From assembly GCF_023091245.1 (NCBI RefSeq), contig NZ_JAHWXN010000001.1, positions 186,001 through 250,000 on the forward strand: a stretch of DNA of 64,000 nt, written 5' to 3'. The stretch comes from Microbacterium croceum (GTDB lineage: Bacteria; Actinomycetota; Actinomycetes; Actinomycetales; Microbacteriaceae). The notes beneath the pieces were generated by a model. That model was not told the DNA's origin. It searched no databases and saw only the letters and a program-made list of their open reading frames with translations. The position numbers and the translations under genes are program-made. Shown here piece by piece: positions 35,211 through 44,008 of this stretch (its first letter is position 1; each line of letters opens with the position of its first letter).

Positions 35211-36519
35211 CTCCCTCAACCGAGAGATCCTGCGGCTGGCCGTCCCCGCACTCGGCGCGCTGATCGCGGAACCGGCGTTCCTGATCGTCGACGCCGCACT
35301 GGTCGGGCATCTCGGCACCACCCCCCTGGCCGGCCTCGGCATCGCCGGCGCGATCCTCCAGACGATCGTCGGGCTCATGGTGTTCCTCGCCTACTCGACG
35401 ACGCCGGCCGTGGCCCGCCGTTTCGGCGCAGGGCAGCCGGGAGACGCGGTCTCGGTCGGCATCAACGGCATGTGGCTCGCGCTCGGACTCGGAGCCGTGC
35501 TCGCGGTGATCGGCGCAGTGTCCTCTCCCTGGCTCGTGTCGCTGTTCGGCGCGGGCGACGCGGTCTCGGCGCAGGCCAACGACTACCTGGTGATCTCGAT
35601 GTGGGGCCTGCCCGCGATGCTCATCGTGTTCGCAGCGACCGGCCTGCTGCGCGGCATGCAGGACACGGTCACGCCGCTGTGGATCGCGGGACTCGGCTTC
35701 GGGGCGAACGCCCTGCTGAACCTGCTCTTCATCTACGGCTTCGGCTGGGGCATCGCCGGTTCCGCGGCGGGCACCATCACGGCGCAATGGGGGATGGTCG
35801 CCGCGTACGCGCTCGTCATCCGCCGCCTGGCCACGACGCACAGCGCCTCGCTCCGAGCCCAGCGCGACGGCCTGCGCGACACCGCCCGCTCCGGTGGATG
35901 GCTGTTCCTGCGCACCGTGAGCCTGCGGGTCGCGCTGCTCGTCACCGTCGGCATCGCCACCGGCCTCGGCACCCAGGAGCTCGCGGGCTGGCAGATCGTC
36001 TTCACGATCTTCTCAGCGGCGGCGTTCGCGCTCGACGCACTCGCGATCGCCGCGCAGGCGCTGATCGGCAAGGAGCTCGGTGCCGGCGATGAACAGCGCG
36101 TGCACCGCGTGCTCGGGCGGACCGTGGCCTGGGGCGCCTGGTTCGGCGTCATCGTCGGCGGTCTCATCGCGGCGCTCTCCGGTGTGCTCGGCATCGTGTT
36201 CACGGGCGACGCCGAGGTCGCGGCGCTGGTGCAGCCGGCACTGATCGTGCTCGCGGTCGCCCAGCCCATCGCCGGCGTGGTGTTCGTGCTCGACGGCGTG
36301 CTCATGGGAGCGAACGACGCGCGCTATCTCGCGATCGCCGGAGGCCTGAACCTCGTGCCGTTCCTGCCCGCGCTGTGGATCATCGCCGCCGTGGGCGTCG
36401 ACGGCAGCGCCGGACTGGTCTGGCTCTCACTGGCCTTCTTCGGCGTGTACCTGCTCGCCCGCCTGGCGACGCTGGGCTGGCGGGTGCGCTCGGGCCGCTG
36501 GCTGTCCGCAGCCGTGTGA
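35197..36519 (+). CDS. MATE family multidrug/Na+ exporter (DinF-like)
   Basis: 440 residues, with TAGGCT six bases before ATG 35197. Twelve hydrophobic segments in two pseudo-repeated halves, starting ILRLAVPALGALIAEPAFLIVDAALVGHLG and with GLLRGMQDTVTPLWIAGLGFGANALLNLLFIYGFGWG in the first half, match the DinF branch of MATE transporters. These export cationic drugs or metabolites in exchange for H+ or Na+. It converges with the methyltransferase gene. Confidence 0.92.
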   Translation: MTARISLNREILRLAVPALGALIAEPAFLIVDAALVGHLGTTPLAGLGIAGAILQTIVGLMVFLAYSTTPAVARRFGAGQPGDAVSVGINGMWLALGLGAVLAVIGAVSSPWLVSLFGAGDAVSAQANDYLVISMWGLPAMLIVFAATGLLRGMQDTVTPLWIAGLGFGANALLNLLFIYGFGWGIAGSAAGTITAQWGMVAAYALVIRRLATTHSASLRAQRDGLRDTARSGGWLFLRTVSLRVALLVTVGIATGLGTQELAGWQIVFTIFSAAAFALDALAIAAQALIGKELGAGDEQRVHRVLGRTVAWGAWFGVIVGGLIAALSGVLGIVFTGDAEVAALVQPALIVLAVAQPIAGVVFVLDGVLMGANDARYLAIAGGLNLVPFLPALWIIAAVGVDGSAGLVWLSLAFFGVYLLARLATLGWRVRSGRWLSAAV

Positions 36520-36543
36520 TGAGCTGCGGCATGACAGTCCACA

Positions 36544-37188
36544 TCATCGCGCGAAGCGGCGGCACCATTCGTACATGATCACAGCAGCGGCGGCGCTGGC
36601 GTTGATCGAGCGCGTCGAGCCGTACTGGGTGATCTCGACATGGCCGGATGCCGCGGCGAGCGCTTCCGCAGACAACCCCGGCCCCTCCTGACCGAACAGC
36701 AGCACGCAGCGTTCGGGGAGCTCGGCTTTGTCGACCGGCACCGATCCTTCGACGTTGTCGACCGCGATGATCGGGATGCCCTCCCCCGCCGCCCAGGCCG
36801 CGAAGGTCTCGACGTCGTCGTGGTGCACGACGTGCTGGTACCTGTCGGTGACCATGGCGCCGCGCTTGTTCCAGCGGCGGCGGCCGATGATGTGCACGGT
36901 GTCGGCCAGGAACGCGTTGGCGCTGCGCACGATCGAGCCGATGTTCATGTCGTGCTGCCAGTTCTCGATCGCGACGTGGAACGGATGCCGCTGCGTGTCG
37001 AGGTCCGCGACGATGGCCTCCATCCGCCAATAGCGGTAGCGGTCGATCACGTTGCGGGTATCCCCGACCTCGAGCAGTTCGGGGTCGTACTGCTCCCCCT
37101 CAGGCCACGCGTCCGCGCCGCCCGGCCAGGGACCGACGCCATGGGTGGTGCGCTCGGGCGTGCCGCTCTCGGGCGTCTGCTCATCCAT
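36544..37188 (-). CDS. TrmH/SpoU family RNA methyltransferase
   Basis: 214 residues, with TAGCCT six bases before the ATG. The three SpoU motifs are intact: NIGSIVRSANAF, CVLLFGQEGPGLS and ITQYGSTRSINASAAAAVIMYEW, forming the knotted SAM site. The N-terminal 60 residues are Pro/Gly-rich. It methylates a ribose 2'-hydroxyl of tRNA or rRNA; the target is not evident. Confidence 0.92.
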   Translation of the reverse strand: MDEQTPESGTPERTTHGVGPWPGGADAWPEGEQYDPELLEVGDTRNVIDRYRYWRMEAIVADLDTQRHPFHVAIENWQHDMNIGSIVRSANAFLADTVHIIGRRRWNKRGAMVTDRYQHVVHHDDVETFAAWAAGEGIPIIAVDNVEGSVPVDKAELPERCVLLFGQEGPGLSAEALAAASGHVEITQYGSTRSINASAAAAVIMYEWCRRFAR

Positions 37189-37220
37189 CCCGCCAGGCTA
37201 TCCGGACATCTCGAGACGAG

Positions 37221-37242
37221 ATATTTAGGTGCACCGAAATAT
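37221..37242. promoter_or_regulatory. 22-bp palindrome, candidate MntR operator of mntH
   Basis: Left half ATATTTAGGTG and the reverse complement of the right half, ATATTTCGGTG, agree at 10 of 11 positions. It ends five bases before the TACGCT -10 hexamer of mntH, so a bound repressor would block the polymerase. The form resembles DtxR/MntR-family boxes. Confidence 0.7.
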
Positions 37243-37258
37243 CCGCTACGCTTTCGGC

Positions 37259-38560
37259 ATGCCTAAAAATTCCGAGCTCGCCGAGGCGCCCGTGACGCGC
37301 ACCACCCCGCCGCGCAGCCTGTGGCTGCTCGGACCCGCGCTCGTGGCGGGCGTCGCGTATCTCGATCCGGGCAACGTCGCCAGCAACATGACGGCGGGCG
37401 CGCAGTACGGCTACCTGCTGGTCTGGGTCGTCATCGCCGGCAACGTGATGGCGTGGCTGATCCAGTACCTGTCGGCCAAGCTGGGGGTGGTCACCGGGCA
37501 GAGCCTTCCCGAGGTGCTGGGCTCGCGCCTCCGCAGCCGCTGGGCGCGACGCTCCTACTGGCTGCAGGCCGAACTGGTCGCGATGGCCACAGATCTCGCC
37601 GAGGTGATCGGCGGCGCGGTCGCGCTGAACCTGCTGTTCGACGTGCCGCTGCTGCTCGGTGGCCTCATCACCGGCGCCGTGTCGATGATCCTCCTCGCCG
37701 TGCAGAGTCGACGGGGACCGCGGCACTTCGAGTTCGTGATCATCGGCCTCATGGCGATCATCACGATCGGTTTCGTCGCCGGCGTCTTCGTCGCGCCACC
37801 GGACCCCGCCGGCGTGATGGGCGGCCTGGTGCCGCGCTTCGAGGGCACCGGATCCGTGCTGCTCGCCGCATCCATCCTGGGCGCGACGATCATGCCGCAC
37901 GCCATCTACGCGCATTCCGCGCTCAGCCGCGACCGGTTCGGCTCGGCATCCCCGAACAACCAGGCTCCGGATGCCGCCGCCGAGGCCGTGCGCACCGATG
38001 TGTCACGCATCCGCCGGCTGCTCACCGCGACCCGGTGGGACGTGTCGATCGCCATGGTCATCGCCGGGTCCGTGAACCTCGGCATCCTGCTGCTGGCCGC
38101 CGCGAACCTCGCCGGGGTCGAAGGGACGGACTCGCTCGAGGGCGCGCATGCCGCACTGGCTGCCGGACTCGGGCCCGTCGTCGCGACGTTCTTCGCGGTC
38201 GGGCTGCTCGCCTCCGGTCTCGCCTCGACCTCGGTCGGCGCCTACGCTGGCGCCGAGATCATGCAGGGACTGCTGCACGTGCGCGTCCCCCTGCTGGCCC
38301 GGCGCCTGGTGACGCTCATCCCCGCGCTCGTGATCCTCGGCGTCGGGGTCGACCCCACGCTCGCGCTCGTGCTCAGCCAGGTCGTGCTGTCGTTCGGCAT
38401 CCCGTTCGCGCTGATCCCTCTCGTCGCGCTCACGGCGCAGCGCCGCACCCTGGGCGTATGGGCGAACCGGGCGTGGACGACTGCCGCGGGCATCATCGCC
38501 TCGGTGCTGCTGATCGCTCTCAACGGCGCCCTGCTCTGGCTGGTGCTCACCGGAGCCTGA
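37259..38560 (+). CDS. mntH: NRAMP-type Mn2+/divalent metal importer
   Basis: 433 residues from ATG 37259, chosen because TACGCT lies six bases upstream; an in-frame GTG at 37229 would fall within the operator. The NRAMP metal motif is present in LDPGNVASN (helix 1) and ATIMPHAIYAHSA (helix 6), with about 11 transmembrane helices. It couples manganese (possibly iron) entry to protons. It heads a cluster with a small membrane protein and mntR. Confidence 0.95.
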   Translation: MPKNSELAEAPVTRTTPPRSLWLLGPALVAGVAYLDPGNVASNMTAGAQYGYLLVWVVIAGNVMAWLIQYLSAKLGVVTGQSLPEVLGSRLRSRWARRSYWLQAELVAMATDLAEVIGGAVALNLLFDVPLLLGGLITGAVSMILLAVQSRRGPRHFEFVIIGLMAIITIGFVAGVFVAPPDPAGVMGGLVPRFEGTGSVLLAASILGATIMPHAIYAHSALSRDRFGSASPNNQAPDAAAEAVRTDVSRIRRLLTATRWDVSIAMVIAGSVNLGILLLAAANLAGVEGTDSLEGAHAALAAGLGPVVATFFAVGLLASGLASTSVGAYAGAEIMQGLLHVRVPLLARRLVTLIPALVILGVGVDPTLALVLSQVVLSFGIPFALIPLVALTAQRRTLGVWANRAWTTAAGIIASVLLIALNGALLWLVLTGA

Positions 38561-38581
38561 GCCGCGGATAGGCTCGGAGTC

Positions 38582-38884
38582 ATGTCTGCCGATCACGCCC
38601 GCCGCACCGTTCGCATCCTCACCTGGATCGGCATCGCGACCGGCGTGATCGGCGGCCTCCTGGTCGCGTTCCCGACCGTGCTGCCTTTCGGCGGCCCGTG
38701 GGTGCAGCTTGCGCTCGGCATCGCGACGCTCGTATCGGCGTTCCGCGCTCGCAAGATCGGTATCGCCTCGATCCCCGGCTTCGACGGGCGCCTGTCGCTC
38801 GCGGCTGCGCTGCTCGGATTCCTCGTGGTGTTCTTCGCCGGGCAGGTCGCCTTCGTCATGCTCCTGGCCGCCGCGAACGCGTAG
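38582..38884 (+). CDS. small three-helix membrane protein
   Basis: 100 residues, with TAGGCT seven bases before ATG 38582. Hydrophobic helices at about 10-30, 36-52 and 70-95, no recognised family. It sits between mntH and mntR on the same strand, 21 bases from the first and 24 from the second, yet each gene has its own TANNNT hexamer. Confidence 0.7.
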   Translation: MSADHARRTVRILTWIGIATGVIGGLLVAFPTVLPFGGPWVQLALGIATLVSAFRARKIGIASIPGFDGRLSLAAALLGFLVVFFAGQVAFVMLLAAANA

Positions 38885-38908
38885 AGGGCGCTGACCTAGA
38901 CTGATTCC

Positions 38909-39538
38909 GTGGCATCCCCGGCAGCAGACGACTACCTCAAGACCGTCTACGCGCACACCGAATGGCAGGACGCCCCGATCACCCCGTCGGTGCTCGCCGC
39001 GAAGCTCGGCATCGCTCCGTCCTCGGTCACAGAGATGGTGAAGAAGCTCGCCGCCGCCGGCCTCGTCTCTCATGTGCCATACGGCGCAGTGCGGTTGACG
39101 GATGCCGGCACGCGCCGCGCCCTCGCGATGGTGCGGCGCCACCGGCTCATCGAGACGTGGCTGGTGCGGGAGTTCGACTACGGCTGGCACGAGGTGCACG
39201 ACGAGGCCGAGGTGCTGGAGCACACGATCAGCGACCGGCTGCTGGAACGCATCGACGCCCGTCTGGGGCGCCCCCGGTTCGACCCGCACGGCGACGCGAT
39301 CCCCGATGCCGACGGCCATGTCGAGCGCGAGCCGTTCGTGCTGCTCGCGGATGCGCCGGTGGGGCACGTGGGACGCGTGCTGCGCGTGGACGACCGGGAC
39401 CCCGAGATCCTGCGCGCGGTCGAGGCCGTCGGGATCGCGGTGGGTGTCGACGTGTCGGTGACGCCGGGCGGCTTCTCCGTCGACGGCACGCAGGCCGAAA
39501 TCGCGCATGCGGCGGATGTGATCTGGCTCACGGCCTGA
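38909..39538 (+). CDS. mntR: DtxR/MntR family metal-dependent regulator
   Basis: 209 residues from GTG 38909 with TAGACT six bases upstream. An N-terminal winged helix (LAAKLGIAPSSVTEMVKKLAAAGLV, VPYGAVRLTDAG), a dimerisation and metal region RRHRLIETWLVREFDYGWHEVHDEAEVLEHTIS, and a C-terminal SH3-like domain match DtxR proteins. The DtxR cysteine ligand is replaced by glutamate, as in manganese-sensing MntR. The likely target is the palindrome upstream of mntH, three hundred codons away in the same cluster. Confidence 0.9.
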   Translation: MASPAADDYLKTVYAHTEWQDAPITPSVLAAKLGIAPSSVTEMVKKLAAAGLVSHVPYGAVRLTDAGTRRALAMVRRHRLIETWLVREFDYGWHEVHDEAEVLEHTISDRLLERIDARLGRPRFDPHGDAIPDADGHVEREPFVLLADAPVGHVGRVLRVDDRDPEILRAVEAVGIAVGVDVSVTPGGFSVDGTQAEIAHAADVIWLTA

Positions 39539-39645
39539 CACGTAGCGCCTGAAGCCACCGCCCTGAACCACCACTAATGGGGGTCATCGCCTGAGCATCC
39601 GTCGCGGATCTCGTACTGTGGAGTCGACCCGGGGGGGACAGATCC

Positions 39646-39951
39646 ATGTCAGAGGACTTCAGCATCACGCAGTTGGTGCTCTCCACACAGCGCACCGAGC
39701 TCGAAGTCTCCGCGCGCGAGCTCGACGCGAAGATGAGCACGGCCCACTCCGCGGAGACCGGGGTGCAGGCGCCGCTGGGGCGGTCATCCCTGCGCGAGAT
39801 GCTCGAGGGCGCGATCGGCGAGACGCATGCGCTCGTGCAGATCGGGCAGGACGACGTGCTGAAGGTCGCAGGGCGCATCATGGCGCTGGAGACGCAGACG
39901 GCCGATCTCGACCTGCAGCTCGGCTCGGGCTGGGAGGATCTCCCGCTGTGA
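39646..39951 (+). CDS. small helical protein of unknown function, first gene of a three-gene cassette
   Basis: 101 residues from ATG 39646 behind GGGGGGGAC, with TACTGT (39614-39619) a plausible -10. It is predicted to be two long helices (about 10-45 and 58-90) separated by SAETGVQAPLGRSS, with no signal peptide, a size and shape like ESX/LXG partner proteins. Unlike WXG100 proteins it lacks a central WxG; the C-terminus is SGWEDLPL. Its stop overlaps the GTG of the large hydrolase gene, indicating co-translation. Confidence 0.75.
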   Translation: MSEDFSITQLVLSTQRTELEVSARELDAKMSTAHSAETGVQAPLGRSSLREMLEGAIGETHALVQIGQDDVLKVAGRIMALETQTADLDLQLGSGWEDLPL

Positions 39952-41738
39952 CGGCGTCACCGAAGGGCTACCCGTTCGAGCATATCGACTACGACGCGGG
40001 CCAGATGAACAGCCTGCACGGGCATCTCGAGGATGCGGCGGAAGAGGTCGGCACGATGCAGCTCGTGCTGCGCAATCTGGCCGACAACCTCGAAGGGCGC
40101 GGACAGGCGCTGGGTCAGGCCAAGAGCATGGCGAGCGACGTCGCCACCATGTTCGCCGCGCCTGCCGCTCGCATCCGCCGCATCAAGGGGATCGTCCTCA
40201 CCTACGGCCAGGGCGCGGAGGAGCACGGCGGACGCGCGAACCAGCTCATGGCGTCGGTGACCGAGGCGCAAGCCGCGGTCGATACTGCCAACGCAGATCT
40301 GGCCGATGCCCAGACCGCACTGACCACGTGGGAGGGCAGCGACGACTACGAAGCGTGGAGCTCCGGGGAAGACACGACAATTCCGACTCGGACTCTTCAC
40401 GCCAAGGACGAGCGCTTCCGCGATGCCGTCGAGACGGCTCAGACCGCGAGCACCACCGCCGCATCCGACCTCGAAGACGCGTGGAACGCCTGGGAGCGCG
40501 CATACGAGTCCTGGGATGACGCGTACGCCAGAGCTGTCGCGGCCCTCGCGAGCGTAGACGAGACCTACGTCTCCGCCGCCGATGCCACGACCCTCGCATC
40601 CCTCGCCGACGCGGACTCGCCAGCCGAGGTCGCGGCGATCTGGGACACGCTGACGGATAAGCAGAAGGAGCACTACATCGAGAGGTATCCGGGGTTCGTC
40701 GGGAACCTCGAGGGAGTGCCGTACGAGTACCGGATCGCCGCGAACGTGAAGACGCTCATGGATGCGGATGCCGTGGAGTGGGGCGATCCGCGCGACACGG
40801 AGATCGATGTGCTGCGGGAGGAACTGCGCCGAGGTGGCGTGCCCGTCTCCCTTAACCTCTTCGACAAGAACCAGGCAACGGCAGCGATGCTCTACGTCGA
40901 CGGTTTCACCTATGACCCCGGCCGGATCGTCGACCCACTCACCGGCGTGACGAACATCACCGTCCTGCTCGGCGGAATGATGACCGAACTGAACCAACTA
41001 GGCGATTGGGGCGACACCGCGCAGAACCTCAACGATGCCGTCACCGGGATCACCGCCTCCATTGTGTGGTTCGGCTATGACACTCCCAACCTGGCGACCG
41101 TCGCGAGCACAGAGCAGGCTGTCGTCGGGGCGGAGACTCTGACCGGCTTCCTGCGCGGGCTCGATCAGGTCGCTCCTCGCGATGCCATCACCACAGTGAT
41201 CGGCCATTCGTACGGCAGCACCACTGCCTTTCTCGCGGTCGGCAGCGCCGCCGACAATCTGGGCGTCGACAAACTGATCGCCATCGGTTCGGCGGGACTC
41301 ACGGATCGCACTCTCGGCGATGATCCGAGCGCGCGCGTCGACTACACCGGAACGAACATCTACGCATCGACATCTCCCGAAGACGCCTGGGCTGAAATAG
41401 GACGGTGGGCTCCCGAGAACCCGTTCAGCTGGGGTACGCACCCCATCGATCCCGGCAGCCTCGACGGTGCCGTGTCGTTCGACAGCAACGGTGGCTACGG
41501 GCCGAACCAGGACGGAAGCACGCCGACAGAACAGCATCACGACGGCGATCCCTTGCTGCAGACTCCCGGGCACGGAACGCACGACGAGGGCGATTTCCCC
41601 ATCGGCTCGACGGGCCACCCCGGCGGATACCTGCAAGACGGCTCGGAGTCGTTCGCGAACATCGTGCATATCCTGAAGACCGGCGACCCGCTGACGACAC
41701 CGGGCGGATACGGAAGCGATGATTGGTGGCTTTGGTGA
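39948..41738 (+). CDS. large protein: N-terminal helical secretion-like domain plus DUF1023 alpha/beta hydrolase
   Basis: 596 residues from GTG 39948, whose GTGA overlaps the upstream stop; a GGAGG ribosome site precedes it. Residues 1-210 are alanine-rich, long helices and coiled coil (ATTANADLADAQTALTTWEG-like composition), resembling WXG/LXG secretion domains. From about 250 the sequence follows the DUF1023 (Abhydrolase_8) alpha/beta hydrolase, with the nucleophile S421 in VIGHSYGSTTAF. A catalytic aspartate and histidine are likely in SPEDAWAEIG and PGHGTHDEGDFP. It has no Sec signal. The stop overlaps the start of the lipoprotein gene. Confidence 0.82.
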   Translation: MTASPKGYPFEHIDYDAGQMNSLHGHLEDAAEEVGTMQLVLRNLADNLEGRGQALGQAKSMASDVATMFAAPAARIRRIKGIVLTYGQGAEEHGGRANQLMASVTEAQAAVDTANADLADAQTALTTWEGSDDYEAWSSGEDTTIPTRTLHAKDERFRDAVETAQTASTTAASDLEDAWNAWERAYESWDDAYARAVAALASVDETYVSAADATTLASLADADSPAEVAAIWDTLTDKQKEHYIERYPGFVGNLEGVPYEYRIAANVKTLMDADAVEWGDPRDTEIDVLREELRRGGVPVSLNLFDKNQATAAMLYVDGFTYDPGRIVDPLTGVTNITVLLGGMMTELNQLGDWGDTAQNLNDAVTGITASIVWFGYDTPNLATVASTEQAVVGAETLTGFLRGLDQVAPRDAITTVIGHSYGSTTAFLAVGSAADNLGVDKLIAIGSAGLTDRTLGDDPSARVDYTGTNIYASTSPEDAWAEIGRWAPENPFSWGTHPIDPGSLDGAVSFDSNGGYGPNQDGSTPTEQHHDGDPLLQTPGHGTHDEGDFPIGSTGHPGGYLQDGSESFANIVHILKTGDPLTTPGGYGSDDWWLW

Positions 41739-42388
41739 TCCGAGATAGGCACGCACGCAAGCGAGCGCTCGCGGCGCTCGCTTTGGCATTGACAGGAGCG
41801 ATGATCATGACCGGATGCGACAGCGCGGCCCCCGCGCCGACGGGAGATGCTCTGTATGCGGACGCGAAGCAAACGTATATGGACTATCGGGAGTTCGTGA
41901 ACGGAGTTCAATCCGTCCTGTCCACTGGGCCCTGGGAGATCGGGCAGTTGGGCGTCTACGGGATGCAACCTGATCAGTGCGACAACGGTGCCGGCTACCG
42001 CTTCGACCTCAATCGCAGCCTGAATCTGGACCCCTCTACGCGTGAATCGAACGCCGACGCGGTCGAAGAGCATCTAAAGGATGCAGGTTTGTCCCCGAGC
42101 CGCCGCGTCCTCGGAGTTGGAGACGAGTCGCTGATCCAGGTCGCGGTGCGCGACCAGGGCGGCTTCTCCCAGCTCCTGATCGAGTTCGACGGCCAAGGCC
42201 GTGTCAGAGTCGCCGCCGACACTTCCTGCCGCCCCGGGGACGCCCATGAGCTCTCCGACATGCTGTTCGGTGACGAGGTCTTCCTCGCCGGATATCTTCC
42301 CACCGACGTGGAGTCCCCCACCGACCCGCTGTTCTTCGGCATCACACCGGGAGACCCCCAGTTCGTCCGCGAGACGCCCGCACCGTAG
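41735..42388 (+). CDS. lipoprotein of unknown function, third gene of the cassette
   Basis: 217 residues from GTG 41735, overlapping the hydrolase stop as GTGA. The signal peptide RALAALALALTGAMIMTGC ends in a lipobox with the lipidated cysteine at residue 28. The mature part is mixed alpha/beta with two further cysteines (QCDNGAGY; TSCRPGDAHEL) that could form a disulfide. Neighbourhood suggests an immunity or membrane-tethered partner for the hydrolase; that is inference. Confidence 0.78.
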   Translation: MIRDRHARKRALAALALALTGAMIMTGCDSAAPAPTGDALYADAKQTYMDYREFVNGVQSVLSTGPWEIGQLGVYGMQPDQCDNGAGYRFDLNRSLNLDPSTRESNADAVEEHLKDAGLSPSRRVLGVGDESLIQVAVRDQGGFSQLLIEFDGQGRVRVAADTSCRPGDAHELSDMLFGDEVFLAGYLPTDVESPTDPLFFGITPGDPQFVRETPAP

Positions 42389-42441
42389 CGTCTCCCACCG
42401 ACCCGCAGGTGCTCGACACCTCCGCGCAATAGGCTGTGCAT

Positions 42442-43251
42442 ATGGCACACCGCGACGACATCGAATGCTGGCTCACCGACATGGACGGCGTGCTCGTCCA
42501 TGAGAACGACGCCATCCCCGGCGCGTCCGAGATGCTCGCCGGGTGGGAGCGCAACAGCATCCCCTACCTGGTGCTCACCAACAACTCGATCTTCACCGCG
42601 CGCGACCTCTCGGCCCGCCTGCGATCCAGCGGGCTGGTCGTGCCCGAGGAGCGCATCTGGACCTCGGCGCTCGCCACCGCCGACTTCCTCGCGCAGCAGT
42701 TGCCCGGCGGCTCCGCGTTCGTGATCGGCGAGGCCGGCATCCTCACCGCTCTGCACGAGGCCGGGTTCATCATGACCGAGACGAACCCGGACTTCGTGGT
42801 GGTCGGCGAGACGCGCAACTACTCGTTCGAGGCGATCACCAAGGCCATCCGCCACATCAACGCGGGCTCGCGCTTCATCGTGACGAACCCCGATGCCACC
42901 GGCCCCAGCGCCGAGGGCCCGATGCCGGCCACGGGCGCGATCGCCGCGCTCATCACCAAGGCCACCGGCAAGGAGCCCTATGTGGTCGGCAAGCCGAACC
43001 CGATGATGTTCCGTTCGGCGCTCAACAAGATCGGTGCGCACTCGAAGAAGACCGGCATGATCGGCGACCGTATGGACACCGACATCGTCGCCGGCATCGA
43101 GGCCGGTCTGCACACGATTCTGGTGCTCACCGGCATCAGCGACCAGACCGAGATCGAGAAGTACCCGTTCCGCCCCGACGAGATCGTGGACTCGGTCGCC
43201 GACCTGCTCCCCACCGTCACCGGCACGATTCCGACGCTCGACGAGGACTGA
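42442..43251 (+). CDS. HAD-IIA family hydrolase (NagD-like phosphatase)
   Basis: 269 residues from ATG 42442, preferred to an in-frame GTG at 42436 because TAGGCT lies six bases upstream. HAD motif I LTDMDGVLVHENDAIPGA, motif II VLTNNSIFT, the lysine in VVGKPNPMMF and motif IV MIGDRMDTDIVAGIEAG are all present with the NagD-type cap. It probably dephosphorylates a nucleotide or sugar phosphate. The next gene starts two bases after its stop. Confidence 0.9.
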   Translation: MAHRDDIECWLTDMDGVLVHENDAIPGASEMLAGWERNSIPYLVLTNNSIFTARDLSARLRSSGLVVPEERIWTSALATADFLAQQLPGGSAFVIGEAGILTALHEAGFIMTETNPDFVVVGETRNYSFEAITKAIRHINAGSRFIVTNPDATGPSAEGPMPATGAIAALITKATGKEPYVVGKPNPMMFRSALNKIGAHSKKTGMIGDRMDTDIVAGIEAGLHTILVLTGISDQTEIEKYPFRPDEIVDSVADLLPTVTGTIPTLDED

Positions 43252-43252
43252 C

Positions 43253-43819
43253 ATGGGTGCACTCGACGAGGGCGAGCGGCTGACGGCAGCGGATGCCGCG
43301 GCCTGGCGCGCCTGGCTCGAGGAGCACCACGGGCGTACCCCCGGCGTCTGGCTGCTGAACGTACGCGGAGGCACGGTCGACGGGCTCGGTTACGAGGATG
43401 CCGTGCGCCAGGCACTCTGCTTCGGGTGGATCGACGGGCCGGTGCGGACGTTCGACGGCATCAACGCCCAGTGGTTCTCGCCTCGGCGGGCGAGCAGCGG
43501 CTGGGCGGCGACGAACAAGGTGCGGATCGCGGAGCTCGAGGCGGCAGGGTTGCTGGCGCCCGCCGGCATCCGCGCGCTCGACGTGGCCAAGGCCAACGGA
43601 GCGTGGGAGATGCTCGACGGCCCGGAGGCGGGGATCGAGCCGGACGAGTTCGCCGCAGCGCTCGATGCCTCCCCTGCCGCGCGCGCGAACTGGGACGCGT
43701 TCCCGAAGTCGGTCAAGAAGTTCGGCCTCACCCACATCGCGATGGCGAAGCGCCCCGAGACGCGCAGCGCCCGCATCGCCAAGATCGTCTCGGATGCCGC
43801 AGAGGGGAAGCGCCCATGA
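43253..43819 (+). CDS. YdeI/OmpD-associated family protein
   Basis: 188 residues. The core ALCFGWIDGPVRTFDGINAQWFSPRRASSGWAATNKVRIAEL is the YdeI family signature; the C-terminal domain has the AxxxWDAFPKSVKK helix-loop. The family has been linked with resistance to antimicrobial peptides, but its biochemical role is not established. It forms an operon with the HAD hydrolase before it and the small membrane protein after it, whose ATG overlaps its stop. Confidence 0.87.
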   Translation: MGALDEGERLTAADAAAWRAWLEEHHGRTPGVWLLNVRGGTVDGLGYEDAVRQALCFGWIDGPVRTFDGINAQWFSPRRASSGWAATNKVRIAELEAAGLLAPAGIRALDVAKANGAWEMLDGPEAGIEPDEFAAALDASPAARANWDAFPKSVKKFGLTHIAMAKRPETRSARIAKIVSDAAEGKRP

Positions 43820-43986
43820 ACCAGTCCGACGTGCTGTTCCTGGTGGTGTTCCTGATCCTGCTGAGCTCGCTCACGATCTTCATCGTGCAGTTCGTGCGCT
43901 CACGCCGCCGCGGTTCCGACGAGGGTGACGGCCGCGCCGGCTGGTGGGAAGGCCCCTGGGACGACGACCAGCGCCCTCCGCGCTGA
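43816..43986 (+). CDS. small single-pass membrane protein
   Basis: 56 residues from ATG 43816, overlapping the preceding stop as ATGA. One transmembrane helix (VLFLVVFLILLSSLTIFIVQF) is followed by RSRRRGSDEGDG and a Trp-rich cytoplasmic tail WWEGPWDDDQRPPR. It ends 22 bases before the convergent anmK. The strict overlap and clean hydrophobic profile support a real gene; no function is known. Confidence 0.75.
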   Translation: MNQSDVLFLVVFLILLSSLTIFIVQFVRSRRRGSDEGDGRAGWWEGPWDDDQRPPR

Positions 43987-44008
43987 CCCCGGGCGCCGAT
44001 CCAGCCGA

